Virus record (IMG/VR): IMGVR_UViG_3300042881_003046
Span: 1-37,386 of that record
DNA length: 37,386 nt
Reading direction: 5' to 3' (one strand)
Source of the DNA: a virus
The stretch's first letter is position 1, and every line of letters begins with the position of its first letter. The position numbers were made by a program, and so were the translations under genes. This document shows, in pieces, positions 28,333 to 36,947 of this stretch. The notes under the pieces were generated by a model, which was not told the DNA's origin, ran no database searches, and saw only the letters and a program-made list of their open reading frames with translations.

Positions 28333-30660
28333 TCAGACCTGTGTCGCTGTGAGGTTGCAGACATAGCCAGAGAACGTTGAGCCTCCGAAAGCATGGGCGT
28401 AGATGTCCACCGCGCCGGCCTTGGTGGGCGTGAACGTGATGCTGACCATCTCCCAAGTGTTTGCCGCCGCCGTCATGTCGCTGAACACGCTGTTTGAGAC
28501 GCCAGTGATCTGGCCGCCGGGGCAGATCAGGCGCATTTTCAAGCCGGTGTTGCTGCGCTGCATACGAGCCGTGACGGTCACGGCGCTGCTGGCGGCGCAG
28601 ACCACCGTGCCGAGTTTGAGTAGCAGCGGACTGGTTGCAGTGGCAGTGGATGATGTTGGACGCATCCGCCACGCCGTCGTCGCGGGGCTGTCCACCACTG
28701 CGGTCTGCTGGTTGACGGTGCCGATGCCGGTTTGAAACACCCAGCTATTGTTGTCGGTGTCGTCGAGGCGATTGGCGTAGACAAAGCCCGGTACGGGATT
28801 ACCGCTATCAACCTCTGTCGCTTCATTGATGGTGAAGTTGTTAAGATATAATTGGCCAGCCAAATTGTTTACACCCTGACTGTGTCCCGAACTGCTGCCG
28901 CCATTAATTGAGTTTCCAAAAGAATTGCCTGCATTAATAATGGCAGGCGATGTCGAACTATTAGTTAGCGTGGCTGTGCCAACGGTGCAGTTAAAAGAAC
29001 TGTTAAATCTAATATTGCTAGTTGTACTGCTAGTGCCACTATTCCCGCCGATAACGGAGCCAACCGCATGGGAGTCTCCGCTAAAATCCAATCCAAAAGT
29101 GGTGTTATTAGACGCCAGTTTAACATCTGTAATAGTTGAGCCTGTTCCGGCAAGCGCAATGCCTTCGTTGTTGTTATTGACCCATAACGAAGAGATGTTG
29201 ATACCTACAACTGACGTTGACCCAAAGTCAAAACCAGTGGTGCCACAGGCAGTCATGTACGCAGAACCAACGGTGATGTTTGCTGTGGTAGACGCAAACT
29301 GGATGCCTGTTTGGTAACGGCAGAAATTTAACCGGTCGATCTGAATGAAGCTGCGGGCGCTGGCCTGCAAGCCGATGCCATTACCGCTGCTGCCGTCGTA
29401 CCACGTTACGCCGGTCTGCGTGGACATGTCCGTGCGGTTCCAGCCGCCGCTGTACGTGATAAGGTTCCCGCTGGTGCCGCTATCATTAACAGCAGCCACA
29501 ACCGCGGTGAATGCAGCCACCGTGGTTTTAGTCGTCTCGCGCTTGTAAGTCGTCACCGTCTCAGAAATGCCGTTATAGCCTCGGATGTTGGTGGTTTGAC
29601 TAGTATTATTATTAACGTTGGCCAGCATGATGACATCGTTGTTCAGGCTCTGGATGGCGTACCACGCCTCGTCGCCCGTGCCGTTCGACTTTGAAACCAG
29701 CGACTGAAGCGTCACGCTGTCGGCGGATGAAGCGGCTTTGCAGGCCACAATGTTGTCGAGAATAATCGTCTGCGCGCCAACATCGGTGACCACATAGAAC
29801 GCCACGGACCGAATAGCCGCGTTGAGGTTAGTGCCAAGGTCAACGGTGACCGTTTGAAATGTGCCAATATCACCAAGGGCAGGGACGTTGCACTGATGCA
29901 CAACCGTGTCGCCAATGGTGTCTGTGCAGAGCGCCACATACGTCTGGCCGGCAGCGCCTCGAGTTCCAGAGTTTTGGCGTATCCAAAAAGTTACTTGTTG
30001 GTAGGCGGAAAGGTCGAGCGTGGCAGGCAGCGTGTAGTAGGCCGCCTTGCCGGTGGTAAATCCAGCGGCGATAGCTATCTGTGCGGACGAGTTGCCCTCT
30101 TTCCACACCGTGATATTCTGCGTAGCGGTGACGTTTGCACTCGCCGTCCACGCAGGCTTCTGCCCCAAGCCGCCACACAGGGCGATGTTCTGCACCAGCG
30201 GCGTTGCTGTCTTGACCATGCAGTTGTTGACTTTGGTAATACCGCCACTTGCGGGGCCAACGGCGTTACCCGTGGTGTTACTGCCGTCCATGTTAAGAAT
30301 TTGAAATGTGTTAGCTGTCGTGGTGCCGACCATCCAGACGCCGATGGCGTTGGTGTTGCCAGCTTGACCCGTCAACGACACATAGTCGCCTGTCACCAAT
30401 CCGTGCGCGGCGAACGTAACGACGATGGGTGTGGTATTTGTAGACGACGGAGACCCTGCGGGGCTAGCAGGACGCCCGCCACCCGTCCAAGTTGCGCTGC
30501 CGATGCTAGTCGGGTCGGGCGACGCCATGATCCTGATCTCGTCGCCCGGCGCAATGCGCGCAGCCGTCGCGCCATTGGTAATCGTCTTCCACCGCTGGGC
30601 GAAAGACAGGCCGGTGTTGGCGTCGTTGCCGCCGTCCTGATCGAGGTAGTAGGTGGGCAT
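28333..30660 (-). CDS. Right-handed beta-helix (pectin lyase-like) protein
   Basis: A 775-residue protein. It begins PTYYLDQDGGNDANTGLSFAQRW split as YYLDQDGGNDANTG and RWKTITNGATAARIAPGDEI, the usual opening of pectin-lyase-fold proteins of phages. Residues about 110-310 include a beta-sandwich insertion (SAYQQVTFWIRQNSG). The region from about 380 to 600 has Asn/Thr/Ser/Gly-rich parallel beta-helix coils (TACGTTGFDFGSTSVVGINI). The last 150 residues form a beta-sandwich (TGLKMRLICPGGQI). It could bind or degrade surface polysaccharide. It is unusual for it to lie between capsid and connector genes. Parts of its DNA are A+T-rich, a sign of transfer. Confidence 0.78.
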   Translation of the reverse strand: MPTYYLDQDGGNDANTGLSFAQRWKTITNGATAARIAPGDEIRIMASPDPTSIGSATWTGGGRPASPAGSPSSTNTTPIVVTFAAHGLVTGDYVSLTGQAGNTNAIGVWMVGTTTANTFQILNMDGSNTTGNAVGPASGGITKVNNCMVKTATPLVQNIALCGGLGQKPAWTASANVTATQNITVWKEGNSSAQIAIAAGFTTGKAAYYTLPATLDLSAYQQVTFWIRQNSGTRGAAGQTYVALCTDTIGDTVVHQCNVPALGDIGTFQTVTVDLGTNLNAAIRSVAFYVVTDVGAQTIILDNIVACKAASSADSVTLQSLVSKSNGTGDEAWYAIQSLNNDVIMLANVNNNTSQTTNIRGYNGISETVTTYKRETTKTTVAAFTAVVAAVNDSGTSGNLITYSGGWNRTDMSTQTGVTWYDGSSGNGIGLQASARSFIQIDRLNFCRYQTGIQFASTTANITVGSAYMTACGTTGFDFGSTSVVGINISSLWVNNNNEGIALAGTGSTITDVKLASNNTTFGLDFSGDSHAVGSVIGGNSGTSSTTSNIRFNSSFNCTVGTATLTNSSTSPAIINAGNSFGNSINGGSSSGHSQGVNNLAGQLYLNNFTINEATEVDSGNPVPGFVYANRLDDTDNNSWVFQTGIGTVNQQTAVVDSPATTAWRMRPTSSTATATSPLLLKLGTVVCAASSAVTVTARMQRSNTGLKMRLICPGGQITGVSNSVFSDMTAAANTWEMVSITFTPTKAGAVDIYAHAFGGSTFSGYVCNLTATQV

Positions 30661-30674
30661 CGCAGCGGCCTGGC

Positions 30675-31037
30675 TTACACCAGCGCCGTCGCAGTGACCG
30701 TAAAGGCGGCCACGTTGATCGCAGACCCGCTGTTAGCCGTCTGCGCGGTGCCGGTCGTCACATACAGCAACGATGACGCCGTGCAGAGCGCAACGTGGTC
30801 GATGTTGCCGCTGCTGTTGGCGGTGGCGCTCTTGGCGGCAACAGTCAGCACGCGGTTGCCGGTGCTGGTTGTCTTGGCATAGTCCCCGCCAGCCATCGTG
30901 ATAGCCGCAGCGTGACGCGCCTTGCTGATTGCGTCGGCACGGTCAGTCGGCTGACCGTTGCAGATGTAGAGTTCTGTCGCCGTAGCGATCACGTCCAGCG
31001 GCGCATCTTGCACTGCCAGGGCTGCAAATTTGGCCAT
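30675..31037 (-). CDS. Possible head decoration/fibre-base protein, 120 aa
   Basis: A 120-residue beta-rich protein, directly after the capsid gene. It contains FAALAVQDAPLDVIATATEL (about 4-23), YICNGQPTDRADAISKARH, IDHVALCTASSLLYVTTGTA (about 79-98) and ends INVAAFTVTATALV. Its size and place fit a capsid decoration protein or the base of a head fibre; it has GAAAGG-like purines (GAAAGG) before its ATG. Family membership is not established. A strong hairpin separates it from the capsid gene. Confidence 0.6.
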   Translation of the reverse strand: MAKFAALAVQDAPLDVIATATELYICNGQPTDRADAISKARHAAAITMAGGDYAKTTSTGNRVLTVAAKSATANSSGNIDHVALCTASSLLYVTTGTAQTANSGSAINVAAFTVTATALV

Positions 31038-31064
31038 GTTCGCGCCTTTCGTATTTTAGGAAGT

Positions 31065-31095
31065 TGGGGCCGGCGCACTTCCAACGCCGGCCCCA
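31065..31095 (-). terminator. Strong hairpin after the capsid gene (attenuator-like)
   Basis: TGGGGCCGGCG (31065-31075) and CGCCGGCCCCA (31085-31095) form a perfect 11-bp stem with a 9-base loop, 12 bases after the capsid stop. No T run follows on the minus strand (AACTTCC), so it is not a classical terminator. It could protect the capsid mRNA 3' end or partly attenuate transcription, making more capsid than downstream proteins. Confidence 0.55.
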
Positions 31096-31106
31096 GTTCT
31101 TTCCGC

Positions 31107-32291
31107 TTAGGCGGTGGCGACCTTCAGGAGCTTGATGGCTTCGCTGTCCACCAGATCGCCGCCCACACGCTTGGTCGAATAGAACATCGTGTAAGGCTTG
31201 TTGGTGTACGGGTCGCGGATGACCACAGACGGCCCCATGTCCACGATGGTGTAGCCGGCGAAGAAGTTGCCGAAAGCCACCGGGAAGGCGTTAGCGGCCA
31301 CAGCCGGCATGTCCTCGGCTTCTGCCACAGCATAGCCCAGGAACGTGGCCGGCATACCGGCTTGCTGCGAAGGCTGCCAAAGCGTCTGCCCATCGGTTGC
31401 CTTGATCTTGCGGATCGAGTGAACCACCGACTTGGACATCATCCACACAGCGCCGGCACGGTGGCCAGCCTTGAGGGAGCCAACCAAGTCAATGTACGGG
31501 TCAAGCGTAGTGGGAAGCGCGGCAGCCTGACCGCCAGCAACGTATTGCAGCACGCCAGCAGCACGCGAGGCGTCCACGGTCGTGACCGGGGTGCCTTTGA
31601 TGAAGCCCTGCGGCTTGTTGCTGCCATCGCCAGTGATGAACGAAGCCGCTTCAGCGCGGGCAAACTCAGTTTCGACTTCCCTGGCGATCCAATCCGCCAC
31701 GTCAAAATTGAGATCGTTCAGCGCAAAGGAAGTCACACCAGCGTTGGCGTACAGGTCGCCAGACGGCGGGGTGATTTCCTGAATGGCAGGCGTGTTGGTT
31801 TCGGGGCGTGCGGCGGTTTCACCCACCCAGCCAGAAGCGGCACCGCGACGGTTGACCAAAATGCGGAAATCGCGGCCACCAGCCCGCACAACGCGGGCGA
31901 CAGAGCGCACCGGGCTGATGTCAACCAAGCGGTTGATCATGGTCGGGTCGATGATCTTGGGCAGCGCAAAGCCGCCGTCCGCGTTCACCGCCGTCGAAAC
32001 CGACTTGGCATCATAGCCGTCAGCAATGCGACCGCTGCGGGCATAGTCCGCGAAGGCGCTCTTGGCTTCCAGCGTGGCAGCACGTTCGGCATCATCGCCG
32101 ACCGGGCGGGCAGCCTTGGCTTCGACTTCGCGCATCTTGGCACCGATGGTGTCCAGCGCGTCATTCAGCTTCTTGATTTCGTCGGTCACAACCGCGTCGG
32201 CCTTGCCGGCCAGTTCAGCGTCAACCTTGGCCTTGAACACGTCAAAGACCTTGCCCTGCTCTTCAAGCAGGGACTTAATTTCGATGCTCAT
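31107..32291 (-). CDS. Major capsid protein (HK97 family)
   Basis: A 394-residue HK97-fold capsid protein. Residues 1-65 are a coiled-coil scaffold-like delta domain (LLEEQGKVFDVFKAKVDAEL and DEIKKLNDALDTIGAKMREV), normally removed by the protease; a cut near residues 95-101 (before VSTAVNADGGFALP) is likely. Further landmarks are PTMINRLVDISPVRSVARVV (about 116-135), FVGETAARPET-like GWVGETAARPET, and ITPPSGDLYANAGVT. The C-terminus ends DLVDSEAIKLLKVATA. A good AAGGAA ribosome-binding site precedes it. It forms the icosahedral shell. Confidence 0.95.
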   Translation of the reverse strand: MSIEIKSLLEEQGKVFDVFKAKVDAELAGKADAVVTDEIKKLNDALDTIGAKMREVEAKAARPVGDDAERAATLEAKSAFADYARSGRIADGYDAKSVSTAVNADGGFALPKIIDPTMINRLVDISPVRSVARVVRAGGRDFRILVNRRGAASGWVGETAARPETNTPAIQEITPPSGDLYANAGVTSFALNDLNFDVADWIAREVETEFARAEAASFITGDGSNKPQGFIKGTPVTTVDASRAAGVLQYVAGGQAAALPTTLDPYIDLVGSLKAGHRAGAVWMMSKSVVHSIRKIKATDGQTLWQPSQQAGMPATFLGYAVAEAEDMPAVAANAFPVAFGNFFAGYTIVDMGPSVVIRDPYTNKPYTMFYSTKRVGGDLVDSEAIKLLKVATA

Positions 32292-32302
32292 GTGTTTGTT
32301 CC

Positions 32303-33109
32303 TTATCGGGAGAGAATTGACAGATTGCGGCGCAACAGCGCCACCACGTCCGCCGCTTCCTGTTCAGGCTCTCCCTGATCGGATTTGGCTTGGAAGTTGC
32401 TCATCACAGCTTCCACCTGTGACCGGCTCCAGCCCGTTGCCTCACGCACCAGCTTGCCCAGTTCAGATAGGGTTTTGATCTCTTGCTTGAGATCGTCAGC
32501 CGACTTCACAGCAGTGAAGCGCGCGGCTTGATTCATTGGATCGTTGACCAGCGACACCTCGACTAGCGAGGCGGCCTTGATCTGGCGGCGTTCGGCAGCA
32601 CCCATCGGCGGGCGGCCCAGTTCCTTGGCGCGGTAGCCAATCGACAGGCCACCAATAGCGCCGCCCTTCAACGCCACGTAAAGGTCGCGGCCCACGCTGT
32701 GATCAAACAGCTTACCCGACACGCGCAGCCCTTGGCTGTCCTCTTCCATCGCGGTGTAAACGCCCACCGGCATCACCGGCCCGCCGCCCATCTGGCCGTG
32801 CTGGTAAAGCATCGTCGGCAGGCGACCGCCCGCCTTCCACTCGGCCAGGGTTTCGGTGAACGCGCCCGGCAAAATCTTGTCGCCGCCACGATCAACATTG
32901 TTGAAGATAGCGCCGTAGCCATCAAAGGCCATCGCATCGCCGCCATCAGCAAACTTGATTTCGGTCAGTTCGCACGCGGTTTTGCAGGCAATATCCACCA
33001 GTTCGCCAATGATCTCGCCCTTGCCAGCAAGCTGCGCCTCGGCATCAGCCCAGGTGTCAGCTTCCACGCGGTCAAGATCGGCATTGCCGTTCACAAGATA
33101 GATCGTCAT
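32303..33109 (-). CDS. Prohead serine protease (S78/U35 family)
   Basis: A 268-residue protein. The protease part shows AFDGYGAIFNNVDRGGDKIL (about 61-80), LPTMLYQHGQ with catalytic His104, LSIGYRA with Ser156 and LVEVSLVNDPMN with Glu184. It cuts the capsid delta domain and itself during head maturation. An extra N-terminal stretch of about 45 residues (with ADAEAQLAGKGEIIGEL) and a helical C-terminal tail flank the domain. Its ATG overlaps the portal stop (ATGA), and the capsid gene follows after 11 bases. Confidence 0.92.
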   Translation of the reverse strand: MTIYLVNGNADLDRVEADTWADAEAQLAGKGEIIGELVDIACKTACELTEIKFADGGDAMAFDGYGAIFNNVDRGGDKILPGAFTETLAEWKAGGRLPTMLYQHGQMGGGPVMPVGVYTAMEEDSQGLRVSGKLFDHSVGRDLYVALKGGAIGGLSIGYRAKELGRPPMGAAERRQIKAASLVEVSLVNDPMNQAARFTAVKSADDLKQEIKTLSELGKLVREATGWSRSQVEAVMSNFQAKSDQGEPEQEAADVVALLRRNLSILSR

Positions 33110-34368
33110 TCGGCAGCACTCCCGCCAGGGTCGCGCGGCCCAAAGAGGTTGGCAGCCGGCGTGTATTCATTGAGAATGGCTTCGTTTTCCCGCGACATAT
33201 CCATCTGTTCGCGGAACTGGTTGCCGGTCAGCGCGCCGTTCTGGCGCATGATCGCAAGCGTTTCAGCGCGCTCTTTGGAGGTGCCGCGAGTAAGAACATG
33301 CTCGACAAGTTCGATTTCGTATTCTTGTCGTTCGCGTTCGTTTAGCAGATGGCACTCAGCCGATTGTTCAAAGCGTTCAAACCACGGCCCAAGCGTGTGC
33401 GTGCGGTGGGCCAAAAACATCTGCTCAACGCTGGCATAGCTTGCCGTGCCGTCCTGATGCCCCACCATCACCGGCATGACGCGGAAGAAACGGCAGATTT
33501 CCGGCACCAGAAACTTGCGGGTTTCGATATACTGCGCCTCATCGGCTTTGACTTCGTGCGGGCTGAACTTAATGCCGCCAGCCAGCAGCGCCGTTTGCAG
33601 GCGATTGCCGCTGCCTTGATGCACAGCGTTCCAGGTCGAACGGATCGCCGCCAGCGTTTCAGGGCTAGGCGTACCTTCAACTTCAAGGTGGCCAGAAAGG
33701 CGCACCCCGTTGGCAAACATTTCGCTGCCGAAGCTCTCTGTTGCCAGCGCCAGCCCAACGCTATCGCGCGCCAGAGCCAGCACATCCTCGCCGCGCCAGC
33801 CCGTCCACGACGATCCGCGAATGTGCCACATTGCAGACGCAGGAACCTCGACTTCGCGTGTCTCAGGCCCGCGCACCCAATAGCGCACAGACATATCGCG
33901 CTGGCGTTCCAGGCGCACATAACCCGGCTCAAACGGCAGCAGTTCCAGCACCCGGCCTTCGCTGTCCCGCGTCACCACCACAAACGCATTGCCAGCCAGG
34001 CACAGGTGCATGGCGATCTGTTCGCGGAACTCAAAGCTGGTCTGCGACAGGTTCGGCTTGCGATACAGCAGCGACCACAACGGATGATCGCGCGCTTCAA
34101 TGCGCCCACCGTCAGCGGTGCGGCGGTAGAGCTTGCACGGCACTTGTGCCATGCCTTCAGCCACCACCCGCACGCAGGCGTACACCGTCGAAACGCCAAG
34201 CGCCTGCCGCAGTGTAACGGCCTCGCCCGACTTGGAGACAAGGCCATTGATGCCCTGCACGAAATCAGAATAGGCCGCCGTTCCCGGTGTGGGCGCAACG
34301 TAGGACTTCGCCTCGGTCGGCAAGGTTGCCGGCCAGATGCTGTCTCGGATGAACGAAAGCGCACCCAT
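33106..34368 (-). CDS. Portal protein (HK97 family)
   Basis: A 420-residue portal protein. Motifs include LRQALGVSTVYACVRVVAEG (about 52-71), LWSLLYRKPNLSQTSFEFRE (about 97-116), CLAGNAFVVVTRDSEGRVLE, WHIRGSSWTGWRGEDVLALA (about 182-201) and FFRVMPVMVG (about 296-305). These are typical for the HK97 gp3 family that forms the dodecameric DNA channel at one capsid vertex. The start overlaps the large terminase stop by one base (TAATG). Confidence 0.94.
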   Translation of the reverse strand: MGALSFIRDSIWPATLPTEAKSYVAPTPGTAAYSDFVQGINGLVSKSGEAVTLRQALGVSTVYACVRVVAEGMAQVPCKLYRRTADGGRIEARDHPLWSLLYRKPNLSQTSFEFREQIAMHLCLAGNAFVVVTRDSEGRVLELLPFEPGYVRLERQRDMSVRYWVRGPETREVEVPASAMWHIRGSSWTGWRGEDVLALARDSVGLALATESFGSEMFANGVRLSGHLEVEGTPSPETLAAIRSTWNAVHQGSGNRLQTALLAGGIKFSPHEVKADEAQYIETRKFLVPEICRFFRVMPVMVGHQDGTASYASVEQMFLAHRTHTLGPWFERFEQSAECHLLNERERQEYEIELVEHVLTRGTSKERAETLAIMRQNGALTGNQFREQMDMSRENEAILNEYTPAANLFGPRDPGGSAAE

Positions 34369-36209
34369 TACAGCACGAACACCATAGGATCGGGCGCGGC
34401 TTCTTTCGTCATCGTCGCCGCTCCTATTGCCATTGCCAGCGCCACCGCAGGGTCAATCCGCTGCGTTGCTTTGCGCTTTGCAAACCATCTGTTTTCCAGC
34501 GGGTCGCTATCGAACACCGCTGACATCATTGCGCTGATCAACACCGGGTTGCGCTTCAAGCGCAGCCGGCCTTCGATCAGCAGTTCTTCAAGCATTGTAA
34601 CGCTGCCCGGCATCCAAAGCCCGGCGTCACCATCGTCCGTCTTGGCGCGCTTGCGGCCAGCTTGCGGGTGCTGCATCTCAGGGACGCTTAACCCCATACT
34701 GTCAGCCGCCTCGCGGAATCGGTCAAAGGCGTAGTTATCGTATGCCAGCACCCCAATGGGGCTGGCTTCGTGAACGTCCAGCACGCCCTTGGCGACGTGT
34801 TCATAACCAACCCGCGCGCCCGGCGTAGTGTGGAGCCAGCCAAGATCGGCCCACGCCTCATACGGCGCACGGTCTTTCTCGCCGCGCTCCCGGATGCCCT
34901 GTTCAGGCGTCCAGGCTTCCACCCACGCCGCAAACTTGGGCTTGCCGTCTTCCGTAAACCCATCAGCCGCAATAAACGCCGCAGCAGTCAAATCGTTGCG
35001 GCCCGACAAATCTAGCCCCGCCGCCAGGACGCTGCCAAACTCAGACGGGTCAAAATCATCAAGCCGCTGTTCAAGCAACTCGCGGGCGATCCAGCTATTC
35101 TCGGCGTCCGTCCAGCGGCAGAAGTTTAACCGCATGATCCCGTTGCGCTTGCCAGGCAGTTCTTTGGCCTGCTTGGCCTTCTTGGCGAGATAGTCCGGTT
35201 GCAGGATCGTACCTAGCAGCGGGTTAGCCTTGATCCAGCAAGTGGGATCGTTCAGCGGATCATCGTCTTTATCTAGGCCGCAGACAAAGCTGAACGTATC
35301 ATCGTCAATCGGCTCCCCGATGTAGGGGGCGTCATCGTCCTTTGCCTCGCGGTTGCCGGATGCCACCCGGATCGCGTGTTCATGTTCTTCCCAGCAGATC
35401 GAATTGCGATCCGTGCCGCTGTTCGTAATCATCAGCAGCATAGGCTGCCGGCGAAACTTAAAACCCGCCTCCAGCATTTCAATGGCGTCACGGCTCGGAT
35501 GCTCATGCACCTCATCCGCCAAGCCAATGTGCGGGCGCAGACCAGAGCCGGTCTTGCCGGCATCGCGCGACATTGGCCGAAAGAAGCTGCCAGTTTGCAG
35601 CCAGGCCAGATTGTATTCCCGCGCCGGCCCGCCCGACTTTGTCACCCGCTTTGCCAGATCGGGCGACTGATCAACCATCTTGACCGCATCGCGGAACAGG
35701 ATGGCTGCCTGATCGCGCTGCGCTCCCAAGCTGTAAATCTCTGCCCCAGCCTCGCTATCGGCCATCATGCCGTAAAGCCCAACGCCAGCAGCAAAAGGGC
35801 TTTTGCCGTTGCCCTTGCCTTCCTCAATATAGGCCCTGCGAAAGCGGCGGGTGTTGTCCTCGCGCTTCCACCCAAACAGGCAGCCCAGCTTGAACGCTTG
35901 GCTTGGTTGCAGCAGAAAAGGCCGTCCCTCAAACTGCCCGCCGTTCAAACGCAGCTTTGTCTCAAAGAACCGCCAGACGCGCTCGGCAGCCTCAACGTCA
36001 TACCGCAGGCCGCGTTCATGGCCGAGCTTCAGATCGTCAAGGTGCCGGCGGCAGGCGTTACGGATGTGAGGCCCGGCAATGACTTTGCCGGCGACGACAT
36101 CGGCTGCCCAGGCCGTGGCGCGGTCAGCTAAAGAAGTAGTTCGCGCCGGTTTCTTTTGCGCAGGTTTTCGGCGGCCCATAGCGGGCGCAGATTTGTTATC
36201 GCCCAACAT
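34368..36209 (-). CDS. Terminase large subunit (Terminase_1/HK97-like)
   Basis: A 613-residue packaging motor. The ATPase domain shows EEGKGNGKSPFAAGVGLY (Walker A, about 129-146) and HIGLADEVHEHPS (Walker B). The nuclease domain has LAAGLDLSGRNDLTAAAFI (first Asp), GVLAYDNYAFDRF and RIDPAVALAMAIGA (third Asp). It cuts concatemers and drives DNA into the prohead using ATP. Met1 (36209) or Met11 (36179) may be the start; neither has a good ribosome-binding site. The first 52-82 bases overlap the end of the HNH gene in another frame. Confidence 0.95.
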   Translation of the reverse strand: MLGDNKSAPAMGRRKPAQKKPARTTSLADRATAWAADVVAGKVIAGPHIRNACRRHLDDLKLGHERGLRYDVEAAERVWRFFETKLRLNGGQFEGRPFLLQPSQAFKLGCLFGWKREDNTRRFRRAYIEEGKGNGKSPFAAGVGLYGMMADSEAGAEIYSLGAQRDQAAILFRDAVKMVDQSPDLAKRVTKSGGPAREYNLAWLQTGSFFRPMSRDAGKTGSGLRPHIGLADEVHEHPSRDAIEMLEAGFKFRRQPMLLMITNSGTDRNSICWEEHEHAIRVASGNREAKDDDAPYIGEPIDDDTFSFVCGLDKDDDPLNDPTCWIKANPLLGTILQPDYLAKKAKQAKELPGKRNGIMRLNFCRWTDAENSWIARELLEQRLDDFDPSEFGSVLAAGLDLSGRNDLTAAAFIAADGFTEDGKPKFAAWVEAWTPEQGIRERGEKDRAPYEAWADLGWLHTTPGARVGYEHVAKGVLDVHEASPIGVLAYDNYAFDRFREAADSMGLSVPEMQHPQAGRKRAKTDDGDAGLWMPGSVTMLEELLIEGRLRLKRNPVLISAMMSAVFDSDPLENRWFAKRKATQRIDPAVALAMAIGAATMTKEAAPDPMVFVL

Positions 36210-36877
36210 GCTTTAAAGTTTTCATCCTCATGCGAGGAGAAGGAAAACGCGGCCACCGGAACAATATGGTCTACGTGCCATTGACCATAGTTATTCCAAG
36301 ACATGCCCGGCTGAAATTGCCGCTCCAAATGAGTCTGCAATTCTTCAATGGTATAGCCAAGAATGTCGGCCGTCTTTTTTCCGTTCTTTTTGTTTTTTAG
36401 ACACCAGTACACGTATGAAGAAATCGAATTAGCTAAACGGTAACGAGGGTCTGTAGCTTGTTTTTGTGAAAACCAAGCCCGCATGTTTTCTTGCACGCGT
36501 TTTTTATTTTTTTGAGACCACTCGGCAGCTTGTTTCTTTTTGCGATCCTGAAATTTTTCGTACTGCCGCTGATCAATTAACCTGCACTTTTCCGGATTGG
36601 CGTTACGCCACGCCAAAACAGATGCCCGCTTTTTCTCGGGATTTTCTGCGTAACGCTTTCGATCTTGCGCGCGCGTCTCGTCGCTTCTCTTAGCCCGAAC
36701 GGCTGCGTTTATCTGCTCGGCATTTGCCGCGTAGGTCGCCTTCCTATCGGCAGACCGACAAGAACGACACCACGCAGTTAAGCCGTCAAGCTTCTTGTTA
36801 AACCAATCAGTGTTTGCAGGAAAATCCTGTTGACACTTTCGGCAACGCTTATTCGGTACTAAACTGGCAACAACCAT
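36128..36877 (-). CDS. HNH endonuclease inserted between terminase genes
   Basis: A 249-residue nuclease. The N-terminus has a zinc-binding pattern, CRKCQQDFPANTDWF then WCRSCRSADRKATY (about 12-42), followed by a long basic helical spacer with many Lys residues. The HNH core is near the C-terminus, GQWHVDHIVPVAAF followed by ITNLRPLWAAENLRKRNR. Its DNA is clearly more A+T-rich than its neighbours, a sign of recent transfer. The start at 36877 has GGAG six bases before it; an in-frame ATG at 36892 is possible. Its 3' end overlaps the large terminase gene. Confidence 0.87.
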   Translation of the reverse strand: MVVASLVPNKRCRKCQQDFPANTDWFNKKLDGLTAWCRSCRSADRKATYAANAEQINAAVRAKRSDETRAQDRKRYAENPEKKRASVLAWRNANPEKCRLIDQRQYEKFQDRKKKQAAEWSQKNKKRVQENMRAWFSQKQATDPRYRLANSISSYVYWCLKNKKNGKKTADILGYTIEELQTHLERQFQPGMSWNNYGQWHVDHIVPVAAFSFSSHEDENFKACWAITNLRPLWAAENLRKRNRRELLL

Positions 36878-36903
36878 GCGATGCTCCATCATCGTCTTGG
36901 CAA

Positions 36904-36937
36904 GAAGCCCGGTGGCGTTGCAGCGCTGCCGGGCTTC
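36904..36937 (-). other. Stable hairpin between TerS and the HNH gene
   Basis: GAAGCCCGGTGGCG (36904-36917) and CGCTGCCGGGCTTC (36924-36937) form a 14-bp stem with two wobble pairs and the loop TTGCAG. On the minus strand it starts 10 bases after the small terminase stop and is followed by TTGCC, not by a T run. It may limit expression of the HNH gene, mark its insertion edge, or stabilise the upstream mRNA. Confidence 0.55.
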
Positions 36938-36947
36938 GTCTTATAAC

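Noticed and set aside
30795-32378. Long plus-strand open frame of 527 codons opposite the capsid gene
   Set aside because: It lies antisense to clear capsid and neighbour genes, crosses several gene boundaries, has low-complexity His/Arg/Gly composition and no known motif; long antisense frames are common in high-G+C DNA.
33349-34734. Plus-strand open frame of 461 codons opposite portal and terminase
   Set aside because: Antisense to two certain genes, with basic, motif-free translation and no ribosome-binding site or neighbours on that strand.
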